DNA of 64,000 nt from Paraburkholderia guartelaensis (GCF_004353905.1 NZ_SMOD01000003.1:124001-188000), one strand, 5' to 3'. Counted from the first letter of the stretch, positions 1 through 10,391 are shown. The notes: a model not told the origin generated them from the sequence alone. A program made the numbers and translations.

Positions 1-1440
1 GGTCCGGCAATGGGGCCCAATTTTAATCGACGCGGATGGGGCTGCTTCGGCTAAGGTGGTGCAGGCTGCCGTTTGTATGGTTGCTTTTGGCCGATGCTGG
101 GCGCCTCACTGAAAACTACAAAATACGTATTGAAATACACGATTGACGCCAACGAGGTAGGTTCTAGCTTATTGGCGGCCATTCTGACTGTGTTTCGGGG
201 TCGGAGAGCCGTTATACCCGTGAAACAAGTACTAGAATCTGGATTGTTTCCGGCCTGAAGCGCCCGTAGTGCAAGGGTTTCACCGATTTCTCGGATTGGA
301 GAGGAATGTTTCACGCGCGATTGGAGGCTTTCTGAGGCAGGATCGGCGGGAAGGCAGTTTAACTTTCTGCGATGCGGCTGTTGCTTTCCTCGTGGAGGGC
401 GATTTGCGTGTGGCTCGCTTGTCTGAGTTGCTCCGCTGGTCTGATGTACCTCCTTGATGTTGGTGCGCTGATCGCTACGCTGGTTTCCCGTTTGGGTTGA
501 CCTGAGTGCCGGGGGCGCGCGTGTCCTGGGATTGCCGACGTCGTTGTCCGTGGTGTTGATCGGAGTTGTCAGTTAGTTGCATTTGTGGTGTATTACTTTG
601 ATGAAGTGAAGGCGGGTTGTTTAGTGGAGAGAAGTAATACTCCACAGGCGCCTGCCGGATGGACAACTAGCAACTGAACATCCTCAGACGGAGGAACGCG
701 GAGACCAAGGGCCGCGTCACGCTATCGTGACGAGCGGCGCTGCCCTGCCCTCACACTGCACGCAGCAGGCCGTTCTCTGGCATACAGGCTATCCATTCTT
801 TTGCTCGGTTACCTGCCAGTCTCCCCCAAGGCAAACGTCAAGCGAAGATTGCCGTCTGCCGTCATCTCGACAATGCCGGAGGCACCCGGGTTGGGATCTC
901 AGCGCAAGGCGTAAGCGGCGGACGCGGATACATGGTGCAGGACTGTCACAGCCAAGACGTCGGCTAAACGAGTGTGCCGCGCTCGCACAGAGGTTGGTTA
1001 AGCCCGCTGGCGTGAACGCAAGGGGGGAAGTTCGGCGCGGCGCGTGGTCGTTGTCGCTCGTCGCCGAGAAGTCGACCAAGGCAAATCAACGTCGGCGATG
1101 TTGGGAATCCATGCATCCAAGCCACATGACCGACTTGTCGTGGGGCCGGTTCGAAGACCAAACCACGAGTTGTCGGCAACGAGGCAGTCTGTGCATACGG
1201 CACCCAGCAACCACAAATAATAGGCGAGGCCGACGCTGCGTGCGAACCTCGATCACACAGTGAAATCGCCCCCGCCAGTAGGCGGCGGCACGTGGTCTTT
1301 GGGAAGACATGCCGAAGTTGGCACGCCTACTCTTCTTCCATGTGGCCTGCTTTCGCGCACAGTTGCTGATGCGTCCTCGTTGCGCACCGGCGACCGGGTA
1401 CTGCTTAACTGAAGCGACGGAGAATTGGGATACGGCGCCG
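1..1440. other. Stretch without a supported gene
   Basis: Only short open frames occur on both strands. None has a convincing ribosome binding site, a recognisable domain, or the strong third-position GC bias of the genes further right. Base composition up to about 650 is more mixed than elsewhere. It lies outside the palindrome array and may be pericentromeric noncoding DNA or the decayed end of a neighbouring module. I recognise no RNA gene or mobile element here. Confidence 0.5.
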
Positions 1441-2734
1441 ATGTGTCGAGTCGACACACCGGCACGCACCATACGACGCACACGCTAGCTGCGCCGATTT
1501 CAGCCGTTGTGGCCAGCGCCAAGGACATCTGCGCGGGGGTCGCCTTTTCACACGCGAGGCAGCGCCAAGCGCTTTGGACCTATTCGCTTCCTTACGAACC
1601 GCGTGCGCGACCGATGTAGCATGTCCCAGATCACATTCGCCCGAGTCAACCACTGCGAGGAGGCAACGACTGTGTGTCGACTCGACACACCGCCCCGGCC
1701 CACAAATCAGCCCCGCAGGCGATGCACCATGCTCCCGCGCACCGCTCGATGTGTGCGCGCGAGGAGACAACCTCATGCCTTGTCTCGTCCAACCACCGAT
1801 GGGGCGTGTGTTAAATCCCAATCCCCTGAGGCGACGATGATGAAGAAGCAGCGACAGTGTGTCGACTCGACACACTGCTCCGGGCGGCAAGTCAGCATGC
1901 GAATCGAACAAGCGATGGATCGTCCTCGCGTACGTATACAGCAGGAAGAAAGCGCAGGGAGATGACCGCTCATGCTCGTTGTCGTGTGTCCGTCCCGTGG
2001 TCCTTATGGTTTGCCGCCGCAGCCCGCGTGTGTCGACTCGACACAGCGCCCAGCCCAAGCAAATGCATTCGAGGGCCGCAGCTCTCGGTTTTTGAGCACA
2101 TCTCACGTCGACGGCAACCGGCGTGCCTCGCCGACGGCGTAGTCGAGGCGGCTATATGCGTCGTCTTTAGGCAAGCATGATCGGTCGTGTGTCAACTCGA
2201 CACACGACCGATCGGCGGGCGCAGCCGGAGTCATTCTCGACATCAACGCGCAGCACGACGCAAACCAAGCACCCTCTCCACGCTATGTGTCGACTCGACA
2301 CACGAAGCGGGCCGCCCGTCCCACCGCCTGAATACACTGGTTCTCACAGCCAGCCTCTGCGCATTGACTGCAACTGGAGCCCACGCGCCGCGCAAAGTCC
2401 GCCACATGTCTCCGCCTTCGCTCCGCGAATCACCTTACCCGTGTGTCGACTCGACACACGCTCGTGCCCCGCACACTGCTCTCGTCTATCGAGCAACTGT
2501 GTGTCGACTTGACACACGAATCGGGTCGACGGTCCCAGCGCTTGGATACGCTCGTCCTCACACCCAGCCGTCAACGCATTCACTGCAATCGGAGCCCACG
2601 CGCCGCGCACAGCATAGTCACATGCCTCCGCCTTACCCCCGCGACTCACCTTACCCGTGTGTCGACTCGACACACGCTAGCCCCCCCGCACACCGCTCTC
2701 GCCTATCGAGCAACTGTGTGTCAACTCGACACAC
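1441..2734. repeat. Array of ten 19-bp palindromes, putative parS centromere
   Basis: The consensus is GTGTGTCGACTCGACACAC, a palindrome with 9-bp arms around one central base. Copies lie at 1441-1459, 1672-1690, 1857-1875, 2028-2046, 2187-2205, 2285-2303, 2441-2459, 2499-2517, 2657-2675 and 2716-2734. Each is perfect or differs at one base. Spacing falls from about 230 bp at the far end to about 59 bp next to parB, and no gene occupies the array. The position directly downstream of parB, the symmetry and the copy number fit the cluster of ParB-binding sites of a partition system. The function is inferred; the motif is not the usual chromosomal parS sequence. Confidence 0.8.
2304..2734. repeat. 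Diverged tandem duplication of about 215 bp inside the palindrome array
   Basis: The segments 2304-2517 and 2518-2734 align along most of their length. They share stretches such as GGAGCCCACGCGCCGCGC, TCACCTTACCC before an inner palindrome, and TATCGAGCAACTGTGTGTC before the terminal one. Each unit therefore carries two palindromes 58-59 bp apart. The units differ at scattered bases, so the duplication is not recent. It explains part of how the array grew toward parB. Confidence 0.75.
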
Positions 2735-2746
2735 AGCCTAAGCTGC

Positions 2747-2770
2747 AAAAAAAAGCCCGCCGAAGCGGGC
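2747..2770 (-). terminator. Intrinsic terminator of the parAB operon
   Basis: Read on the minus strand, a GCCCGC/GCGGGC stem with a four-base loop is followed by eight T residues. It starts 32 bp beyond the parB stop codon and lies just before the first palindrome, so parAB transcription should end before entering the array. Confidence 0.85.
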
Positions 2771-2801
2771 TTCCATCCACACAAACAACCTCAAGGCACA
2801 A

Positions 2802-3803
2802 TCAGCCGGGTTTCACATTGAACAGCTGACTGATCAGCTCCCGAATTTGCGTCTCCTGGGCATCGGACAACACGCCCGTCTTAAGCTTCACCGTAAAGCT
2901 GTTGGTGTCTTTCGTAATGCTGCCGGCGTGGCTCTTACCGGAAAAGATCTTCTCGATGCTGCGCTCGGATACGCTTTCCGTCGATTCACCCCGCCCGGCT
3001 TGCGCTCCGATCGCCGCGGCCAGTTTACCTTGATCGAGCGTCCGACCGACCACGGCCGGCCACAACTCGCGCGCGGCCGAAAGACCAGCCGAGCCGTACT
3101 TCTTGATTGCCGAAACTACTTCGTCTGCAGCCGACCCGCCAAGCAGCCGCGGATTCAAATCGAGATCGCTCCGTATGAAATCGGGGAGATTTTCGAAGGC
3201 CAAGAAGCGGTACAGGCCTTTGCGCGACATACCCAACGCCTCGGCCATGCGCTTGCGAGTCGGAAATTCCCGTTCGGCGCGGCGTAGCGATTGCCCAATT
3301 TCATAGTCAGTCAGGTCTTCGCGGCCGACGTTTTCCACCAGCGCGAGCACTGCCATATCCTGATCGGAGCACTCGATCACGGACGCACGAATGTCCTGCG
3401 CCTGGATCAGGGCGTGCGCGCGAAGACGTCGCTCGCCGGCGATCAACTGGTAGCCGTTCTCCGCACGACGAACGACGATCGGCTCGACAAGCCCGACTTC
3501 GCGGATCGACTCAGCCAACGAGGCCAGGCCTTCGTCGCTGAAAATCTTGCGCGGCTGCCATGGGTTCGGCTGAATCGCATTCACCGGAAGCATGAGCTTG
3601 TCGCTCGTGTTCTCCAGTTCCTGAATGCGTTGTTGCGCCACCGCCAACGCGCCGAGCATCCCAGGCCCGGTCTTGAACGCACTGCTACGGCGCGGCGGCT
3701 CGGCGGCCGGAGCAACGGCTGCCGGCCGTTCGGTGGCTGGCCGCTCCGAGGACGAGCCAAGCTCACGGGTCTTCGCCGCCATCTTGTCGCGGAATGAACT
3801 CAC
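2802..3803 (-). CDS. parB: ParB, centromere-binding partition protein
   Basis: A 333-residue DNA-binding CTPase-type partition protein. The core has the ParB/Spo0J family motifs: QPRK near residue 86, GERRLRA near 123-129 (nucleotide-binding box), ENVGRED shortly after, then a helix-turn-helix around RKRMAEALGMSRKGLYRFL. The N-terminus (FRDKMAAKTREL) resembles plasmid and chromid ParB proteins. I chose a GTG start at 3803 because it overlaps the parA stop as GTGA and has GGAGGG seven bases upstream; longer GTG or ATG starts would run into parA. It should load on the palindromes at 1441-2734 and work with ParA. Confidence 0.93.
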   Translation of the reverse strand: MSSFRDKMAAKTRELGSSSERPATERPAAVAPAAEPPRRSSAFKTGPGMLGALAVAQQRIQELENTSDKLMLPVNAIQPNPWQPRKIFSDEGLASLAESIREVGLVEPIVVRRAENGYQLIAGERRLRAHALIQAQDIRASVIECSDQDMAVLALVENVGREDLTDYEIGQSLRRAEREFPTRKRMAEALGMSRKGLYRFLAFENLPDFIRSDLDLNPRLLGGSAADEVVSAIKKYGSAGLSAARELWPAVVGRTLDQGKLAAAIGAQAGRGESTESVSERSIEKIFSGKSHAGSITKDTNSFTVKLKTGVLSDAQETQIRELISQLFNVKPG

Positions 3804-5008
3804 TTGCCGGCCCTCCATTGTTCTACGTAAAGATCGTCGATCCACTGTACGTAATCAGTCAGCGGCTGACGCACACGCGCCACCGTCTTGTCAGCGAGGT
3901 CTCCCTTGCTGATGTCGAACACAGTAGCCATGGCGAGTGCGCCGTTACTCATCGCGGAACTGGCCGGCACCTCGAGCGCGTTCACCCAGTCCTTGTAAGT
4001 TCGCTGCACCCATGAGCGCACGACCGGTGCCGATGACGTCTTGCCGTAATCGACCTTCGAAAGCAGGACGGAAACGAAGTCGTACGTCTTCTCGTCGCCG
4101 CGCTCCATGATCGTGTGCGCGAGGTCCGAAAAGAGGCTCCAGAACGACACCGAGCTGATGAAATCCAGGCTTTCGGGCACGAGCGGCATGACCATCGCAT
4201 CCGCGGCCATGAGCGCATTGATCGTGAGATAGGACAGCGACGGAGCCGTATCCAGAATGATGTAGTCGTATTGCTTGCGCAGCACCTCCACGCCCTGGCG
4301 CAGCAGGTCCCAAAACTTGAACCCCGGGTTCTTGATCACGGTGCCCGGAATATGGAACTCCGCAGAAAAGAGCGTGGGGTGTGCGGGAATGACGTCCAGC
4401 CCGTCCCAATAGGTTTCCTGCACGAAATTCAGCAGGCCGCCTTCCATATGCGGGTCGTAGATGAACGGCAGGACCGTGCTATCCTCGGTCACTTCCTTTT
4501 CGGCATACAGACCGCAGAGTTCCGTCAGCGACGCTTGCGGATCCAGGTCGATCAAAAGCACCTTGCGGCCACGCAGGGTCAGGCCTTGGGCGAGACACAT
4601 GGTCGTGGTCGTTTTCGTCGAGCCGCCCTTGAAGTTGGCAACGAGAATCACCTTGCCGTCGGCATCGCGCACGCCGGTATGGAGCGGTGTCTGATAAATA
4701 TCGGAAACCTGCTGGACCCAGGTTCTCGCTTCGGGCAGGGTGAAGACCCGGCTTCGACCGGACCCTTGCGCCACGCCTTGCGGAAGACCCTCGCGGGTGG
4801 CGAGGAGGTTGTTCAGTTTGATGCGATCAATGCCGCACATTTCTGCGACCTGAGCGGACGTAAACGTGGGCGCCATCTTTCGCGGCCGCGGCGCCAGCAT
4901 CATCTCCCGAAGCTCTTCAGATAGACGGCCGGCCTCTTCGGCAAATTCAGTGATCGCGGAAAGATCCACACGTCGATCGATCGACGGCAATTCGATAGTT
5001 TTCGCCAT
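3800..5008 (-). CDS. parA: ParA, partition ATPase with N-terminal DNA-binding domain
   Basis: A 402-residue Walker-type ATPase that moves or positions replicon copies with ParB. It has the deviant Walker A KGGSTKTTT at about 127-135, LLIDLDPQAS (A') near 151-160 and IILDTAPS (B) later. Residues about 48-100 form a MerR/HTH-like domain (SAQVAEMCGIDRIKLNN), the mark of type Ia ParA proteins that also repress their own operon. It is the first gene of the parAB operon. An inverted repeat directly upstream is the likely autorepression site. Confidence 0.94.
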   Translation of the reverse strand: MAKTIELPSIDRRVDLSAITEFAEEAGRLSEELREMMLAPRPRKMAPTFTSAQVAEMCGIDRIKLNNLLATREGLPQGVAQGSGRSRVFTLPEARTWVQQVSDIYQTPLHTGVRDADGKVILVANFKGGSTKTTTTMCLAQGLTLRGRKVLLIDLDPQASLTELCGLYAEKEVTEDSTVLPFIYDPHMEGGLLNFVQETYWDGLDVIPAHPTLFSAEFHIPGTVIKNPGFKFWDLLRQGVEVLRKQYDYIILDTAPSLSYLTINALMAADAMVMPLVPESLDFISSVSFWSLFSDLAHTIMERGDEKTYDFVSVLLSKVDYGKTSSAPVVRSWVQRTYKDWVNALEVPASSAMSNGALAMATVFDISKGDLADKTVARVRQPLTDYVQWIDDLYVEQWRAGK

Positions 5009-5011
5009 TAA

Positions 5012-5061
5012 TACGCTTTTTATCAGAATTTGGATAAAGCGTAGAATACAGCAAAAGCGTA
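5012..5061. promoter_or_regulatory. Operator-like inverted repeat upstream of parA
   Basis: TACGCTTTTTATC (5012-5024) and GATAAAGCGTA (5033-5043) form an inverted repeat immediately before the parA start, and a third AAAAGCGTA copy ends at 5061. Because this ParA has an N-terminal HTH, the site is a natural candidate for ParA autoregulation. That is inference; only the symmetry and position are seen. Confidence 0.6.
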
Positions 5062-5204
5062 TGAAAACACACTAATTGAGGGCGATATGAAAAAAAATGA
5101 CCCTCCAAAACGACCTATATCGCCCTCGCGGGACATTCTTAAGGGCAAAGTACCTGCGAAACCGGCAACGCCACCAAGGCCTCTCTAGGCCCTTTGTCTC
5201 CGAT

Positions 5205-5409
5205 CTGCCTATTTTTTGTGCAAATCGCAGGGGCCAGAGCACTTCACAGCGACTGCGCCGGTCGAGGTTTTTGTGCAAATCCAGTTGCGGAACTATCCGA
5301 GTGGGCGGCATTGCTCGCATGCGCCGCGTGCAGTCACGGTTTTTGTGCAGTTCCAGCGCCGCACCTGCCGGCACCCTCCAATTTCGCGGCCGGGTAACGA
5401 TTTTTGTGC
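5205..5409 (+). repeat. Origin iterons, block 1 (four copies, plus orientation)
   Basis: The iteron consensus is GGTAACGGTTTTTGTGC (17 bp). Copies end in TTTTTGTGC at 5205-5221 (weak), 5260-5276, 5332-5348 and 5393-5409 (one mismatch), spaced 55-72 bp apart. Iterons of this kind next to a Rep_3 gene are initiator-binding sites. Confidence 0.75.
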
Positions 5410-5447
5410 TTCCAGATTTCTACTAGCTAGCTTAGCCTGCCAAGGTT

Positions 5448-5907
5448 GCACAAAAACCGTTACCGTCCACGCAGAGAAAGCCTTACTCCGCGCGCCCTGT
5501 GGCCGCATTGCACAAAAACCGTTACCTATTTCCTTCTCTGCGCCCGGTGCAGGCGCCATTTCACTCTCTGCAGGCAGTCCAATTCCACCCGGACGCACTC
5601 CCACGACAGAGCTGCACAAATTCCGTTACCTGATATAGGCGGCGAAAGACCGAACCCTCACCCCGTGACCGCACAATAACCGTTACCGCCTGCCCCACCT
5701 TCCAGGATGTGCACAAAAAGCGTTGCTATCACGGAGCATCTCACTCCTGCACAAAATCCGTTTCCTTCTGTTCCCAACCGAAAAGTCACCCCTCAGTAGC
5801 GCACCACTGGCTACCGCCGCCCAATCAACTCTCTCCCGGCGCGTCTACGGGCGTTCTGCACATAAACCACTTCCATAGCCCCCTCGAGCTGCACAGAAAT
5901 CGTTACC
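5448..5907 (-). repeat. Origin iterons, block 2 (eight copies, minus orientation)
   Basis: The same 17-bp motif in reverse, GCACAAAAACCGTTACC, lies at 5448-5464 and 5510-5526 (both perfect), 5614-5630, 5671-5687, 5711-5727, 5749-5765, 5858-5874 and 5891-5907. Spacing is irregular, 33-109 bp. Blocks 1 and 2 therefore converge on about 5430. No gene is supported across 5062-6300. Confidence 0.8.
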
Positions 5908-6040
5908 CCTCCACCGGTTTCAGCGGCCGAAAAGTAGATCGAGTTCAGATGCCTCAGCGCTGAAAGCCCTTAAGTACGGGCCTTTGAAGCAAATTCACTT
6001 CGAATTCCCTGACCGCATCACGAGACACCACACGTCAAAA

Positions 6041-6156
6041 TCAGCGTTGAGCATCTTTTTTGGCGAGCGGTTTGTTTGTTTACTTAAAGAGAAAAACCCA
6101 CCAACCAACTAACGTACGCCCTCGTTTTCTTTTATTTCAAACACTTGCTCTTCAAA
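6041..6156. other. AT-rich segment of the origin, possible unwinding element
   Basis: This stretch is visibly richer in A and T than its surroundings, with runs such as TTTTTT, TTTGTTTGTTTACTTAAAG and TTTTCTTTTATTTC. It sits between iteron block 2 and the tightly spaced block 3. That is where the melting region of an iteron origin is normally found. Function is inferred from composition and position. Confidence 0.5.
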
Positions 6157-6303
6157 AGCACCGTTCTATGTGCTCACTGCACCGTTTTATGTGCGACGAG
6201 GTTCCGTTTTATGTGCTGTCGTTGTAGAGATATTTGTGCGATCAGGTACGTTTTTTGTGCGAGAGCCGAATCGGGTGGCTGTTTGAGGTAACGGTTATTG
6301 TGT
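6157..6303 (+). repeat. Origin iterons, block 3 (tandem, about 21-23 bp apart, next to rep)
   Basis: Copies ending in TATGTGC or TTTGTGC lie at 6157-6173, 6178-6194, 6200-6216, 6223-6239 (weak) and 6244-6260, with another at 6287-6303. The first five are spaced 21-23 bp, two helical turns, so bound initiators would sit on one face. The last copy abuts the rep -35 box, suggesting that Rep binding here also represses its own gene. Confidence 0.75.
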
Positions 6304-6330
6304 TGACATGTGTTTGCGTAGTGATACAGT
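6303..6330 (+). promoter_or_regulatory. Probable sigma70 promoter of rep
   Basis: TTGACA (6303-6308), 16 bp, then TACAGT (6325-6330), about 32 bp before the preferred rep start. It directly follows and touches the iteron at 6287-6303. Confidence 0.55.
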
Positions 6331-6361
6331 GCCCGCCAATGTCGACGGGGAGAGCATGCGT

Positions 6362-7744
6362 ATGTCGGAGGAGAGCGGGCGAAGGACAACAACACTGCAG
6401 ATGTCGCTGGGTCTCTTTGAGGAGATGTCCGGCCAGCCGATCAATGAGAGCACGCGCGAGATCGGCTTTCAGCGCAACAACGTGTTTGTCGCCATCAATG
6501 GGCTTGGACTGTCTTCGCGCCGTTTCATCGACGCCGCCTATTTCATTGCCGCCCAGGAACCCGCACCGCGCGATACCTACGATGTCGACCTGAACTACTT
6601 CAAGTGGCTCATGCGCTATGAGAGCCGCAACGTGCGCCATTTGCAGAGCGTCATCAAGGAAGCGCAGCGCGTGCTGATCGAAGTCACCGACACGCCGCCC
6701 GACCGCGCCCCCAACGAAGACGACCAGTGGATTTCCGAGCAGCTGATGGGCAGCGTCAAGATCGGCAAGGGGCGCATCCAGTTCCGCATTCCGCCGCTCA
6801 TGCTGCGCCACATCACCGGGCCCGACAAGCATCACTGGCTGAACCTGTGCATCACGGCGTCGTTCTCGCAGACCTATGCGCGCGCGATCTACGACTACGT
6901 GTTGCCCTACGTGGCGGCCGGGCTGACCGACTGGATCGAGCTCGATGTCATGCGGCGCTGGCCCGGCAAACTCGGTACGAGCGCGTCGGAGTTCAAGCAT
7001 TTCCGGCCCAAGTACCTCGATCCGGCGGTGCGCCAGATCAACGAGCTATCCGACATCGACCTCAGCTACGAAACCCGAGCCGATTCGGAAACCTCGCGCA
7101 AAATCAACAAGATCCGCTTCCGGATGAAGCGCAAGGACACGGTCGCCGCGCTTCTCTCACGGCAGCCCGACGCGCACGACCTGCTGCTCACGCTCAAGGA
7201 GGAGTTTGGCCTCTCCAACAAGCAGTTCGACGTGATCGCGGAGCATCGCATGAGCTGGACCGACGAGCGCATCCAGCAGGCCATCGAATACACGCGTTTC
7301 CGGCTTAATCAGGGCAAGGTGACCAAGAGCCCTGCGGGCTATCTGATGAAGGCGCTGAGCCACAACTGGCAGGTCTCAGAGGCCGAGCGGAAGATGGTGG
7401 CGATCCAGGGCGAGCTGGCCGTGGCTGCGACGGCTCAGGAGACCGCCAGGACGGTCGCGACGACGGCGGTGAAGCAGAGCATCGCGGCGCGCGACGAAGA
7501 GGCGCGCTCGCAGCGCAATGAGGAAGTCAAGCAAGGCCGCGAGCACTTCGAATCGGCCGACGAGAAGACCCGCAAGGAGCTGGTGCGGCTCTACATCGCC
7601 TCGCAGGCCGGCAAGCTCATGCTGCGCCGACTGAAGCTCGAGGCGGGGGCGCTCTCCGACGTGAATATCCTCAACCACTCCGATCTGTCGTGGTACTTCG
7701 GGCAATTCGTCTACGGGAAGATGAAGCAGCTTGCCGTGCAGTGA
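6362..7744 (+). CDS. Rep_3-family replication initiator
   Basis: A 460-residue initiator that should bind the iterons at 5205-6303 and open the origin. Residues about 20-250 read as the two winged-helix domains of the Rep_3 (RepB/RepE-type) family, with stretches such as NALxFxxIN-like NNVFVAINGLGLSSRRF and the basic segment KINKIRFRMKRKD. The C-terminal third is longer than in small-plasmid Rep proteins and is rich in Ala, Glu and Arg (helical). I chose ATG 6362 because GGGGAG lies nine bases upstream; an ATG at 6308 lies inside the promoter. Similar proteins are the initiators of Burkholderia secondary chromosomes and megaplasmids. Confidence 0.9.
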   Translation: MSEESGRRTTTLQMSLGLFEEMSGQPINESTREIGFQRNNVFVAINGLGLSSRRFIDAAYFIAAQEPAPRDTYDVDLNYFKWLMRYESRNVRHLQSVIKEAQRVLIEVTDTPPDRAPNEDDQWISEQLMGSVKIGKGRIQFRIPPLMLRHITGPDKHHWLNLCITASFSQTYARAIYDYVLPYVAAGLTDWIELDVMRRWPGKLGTSASEFKHFRPKYLDPAVRQINELSDIDLSYETRADSETSRKINKIRFRMKRKDTVAALLSRQPDAHDLLLTLKEEFGLSNKQFDVIAEHRMSWTDERIQQAIEYTRFRLNQGKVTKSPAGYLMKALSHNWQVSEAERKMVAIQGELAVAATAQETARTVATTAVKQSIAARDEEARSQRNEEVKQGREHFESADEKTRKELVRLYIASQAGKLMLRRLKLEAGALSDVNILNHSDLSWYFGQFVYGKMKQLAVQ

Positions 7745-7947
7745 GTGTCTTCAATACGCTTGACGGCTGATATGCCGGTTGGCGTCTTGAGGCCTGGCCC
7801 CTCAGCCCGTCACTGCCTCTCGCGCTCACGCAGCGGAAAACATCCAGTCGATCAACGAGTTAGGACACTCGTCCCAGGCGTTCTCCACAAGCTTGCCAAC
7901 AAAATCTGTGGGTAACTCGAACGCCAGATTCAAACCCACGCAGACAT

Positions 7948-7975
7948 AAAAAAAGGGAAGGCCCAGTGCCTTCCC
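7948..7975 (-). terminator. Intrinsic terminator of argG
   Basis: On the minus strand, the stem GGGAAGGC/GCCTTCCC with a five-base loop is followed by seven T residues, 24 bp after the argG stop. Confidence 0.85.
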
Positions 7976-7998
7976 TTTCTTCACAAAGCGACGACGCC

Positions 7999-9462
<1,464 letters not shown>

Positions 9463-9494
9463 TTAATAAAAAGGGGCGCAGCGAGGGCGCTTGC

Positions 9495-10178
9495 TCAGCG
9501 CAGGCTGTCCCAGGCGGCTTCGATGGCATGCAGTGCACCCATCACGATCGAACGGTTCAGCGCCGCGGCCAGCACGCCGTCGCGCTCGGCATACGCCTCG
9601 CACAGCCGCTGGTGGTCGGTGCAGGAACGCTGCAGGCGGCCCGGCAGCGACGTGCTCAGGTGTCGCAGGCGGTTCGTGCGCATGCGCATGGAGTCCAGCA
9701 CCTCCTTGAAGATGCCGTTGCGGCTCACACGCAGTTCCTCGTCGCGAAACGCGACGTTGGCCCAGAAATAGCCGTCCACGTCACCCCTGGCCGCGACTTC
9801 GGCGAGCTTGCCGTGCGCGCGCCACAGCGCGGCGATGTCCTCGTCCGTGGCGTGCTCGACGATCGCGAGCGACACCTGGCCGTACAGCAGGGCGCGCAGC
9901 GCGTAGATCTCGCGCACTTCCTTCAGTTGCATGGCGGCCACGCGCGGGCGGCGGCGCGGCGACCAGTCGACGAGCCCTTCGCGCGTGAGCGCGAATAGCG
10001 CCTCGCGCACGGGCGTGCGGCTCACGCCGAAGCGTTTGGCGAGATCGACCGAATTCAGATCGTCGCCGGGACGCAGCCGGCCTTCGATGATGCCGCGCGC
10101 CACCCAGTCGACGATCTCGGCCACGCTCGACTGCTCGCCCGTTTCCGGGGCGACCATTACGCCGACATCTTCATCCAT
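9495..10178 (-). CDS. GntR-family transcriptional regulator (FCD subfamily)
   Basis: 227 residues. An N-terminal winged helix (about 18-85, with LAKRFGVSRTPVREAL as recognition helix) is followed by an all-helical FCD ligand-binding domain (about 90-215), as in FadR/VanR-type regulators of organic-acid catabolism. It is divergent from the MFS transporter and MmgE/PrpD genes at 10392-15366. A perfect AGTGTATACACT palindrome lies between them, so these genes are its likely target. The effector is unknown. Confidence 0.9.
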   Translation of the reverse strand: MDEDVGVMVAPETGEQSSVAEIVDWVARGIIEGRLRPGDDLNSVDLAKRFGVSRTPVREALFALTREGLVDWSPRRRPRVAAMQLKEVREIYALRALLYGQVSLAIVEHATDEDIAALWRAHGKLAEVAARGDVDGYFWANVAFRDEELRVSRNGIFKEVLDSMRMRTNRLRHLSTSLPGRLQRSCTDHQRLCEAYAERDGVLAAALNRSIVMGALHAIEAAWDSLR

Positions 10179-10274
10179 GCGCTTTCCCCCGAGGCGCCGC
10201 GACCGGGCGCAGCGCTGCCGATTGTAACAAACCCAGTGCCCGCTTCGCCTTCGAAGTCACAGGTCGGTTCCCTA

Positions 10275-10286
10275 AGTGTATACACT
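10275..10286. promoter_or_regulatory. Palindromic GntR-type operator
   Basis: AGTGTATACACT is a perfect 12-bp palindrome in the divergent gap between gntR (start 10178) and the MFS gene (start 10392). A possible -10 box TATACT follows at 10325-10330. FCD-type GntR proteins commonly bind short palindromes with a central TAC/GTA-type core. Confidence 0.6.
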
Positions 10287-10391
10287 GTGGCGAGAAAGTC
10301 TCTGTGAATAGCGGAAACTCGCCATATACTGAATATAACTGTCGACACTAAAACGCAATCCAATCGACTACCCGTCAGGCAAGGAGACGCC

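Noticed and set aside
1441..2734. Possible CRISPR array
   Set aside because: Repeats are short palindromes at irregular 58-231-bp spacing, spacers are not of constant size, and no cas genes are present.
1405..2829. Several open frames of 100-230 codons across the palindrome array
   Set aside because: They exist because the repeated palindrome lacks stop codons in most frames (it reads CVDSTH, CRLDT and VSTRHT in turn); no frame has protein-like sequence between the repeats.
7907..7915. DnaA-box-like TGTGGGTAA
   Set aside because: A single copy with one mismatch downstream of rep; not enough to call a DnaA site.
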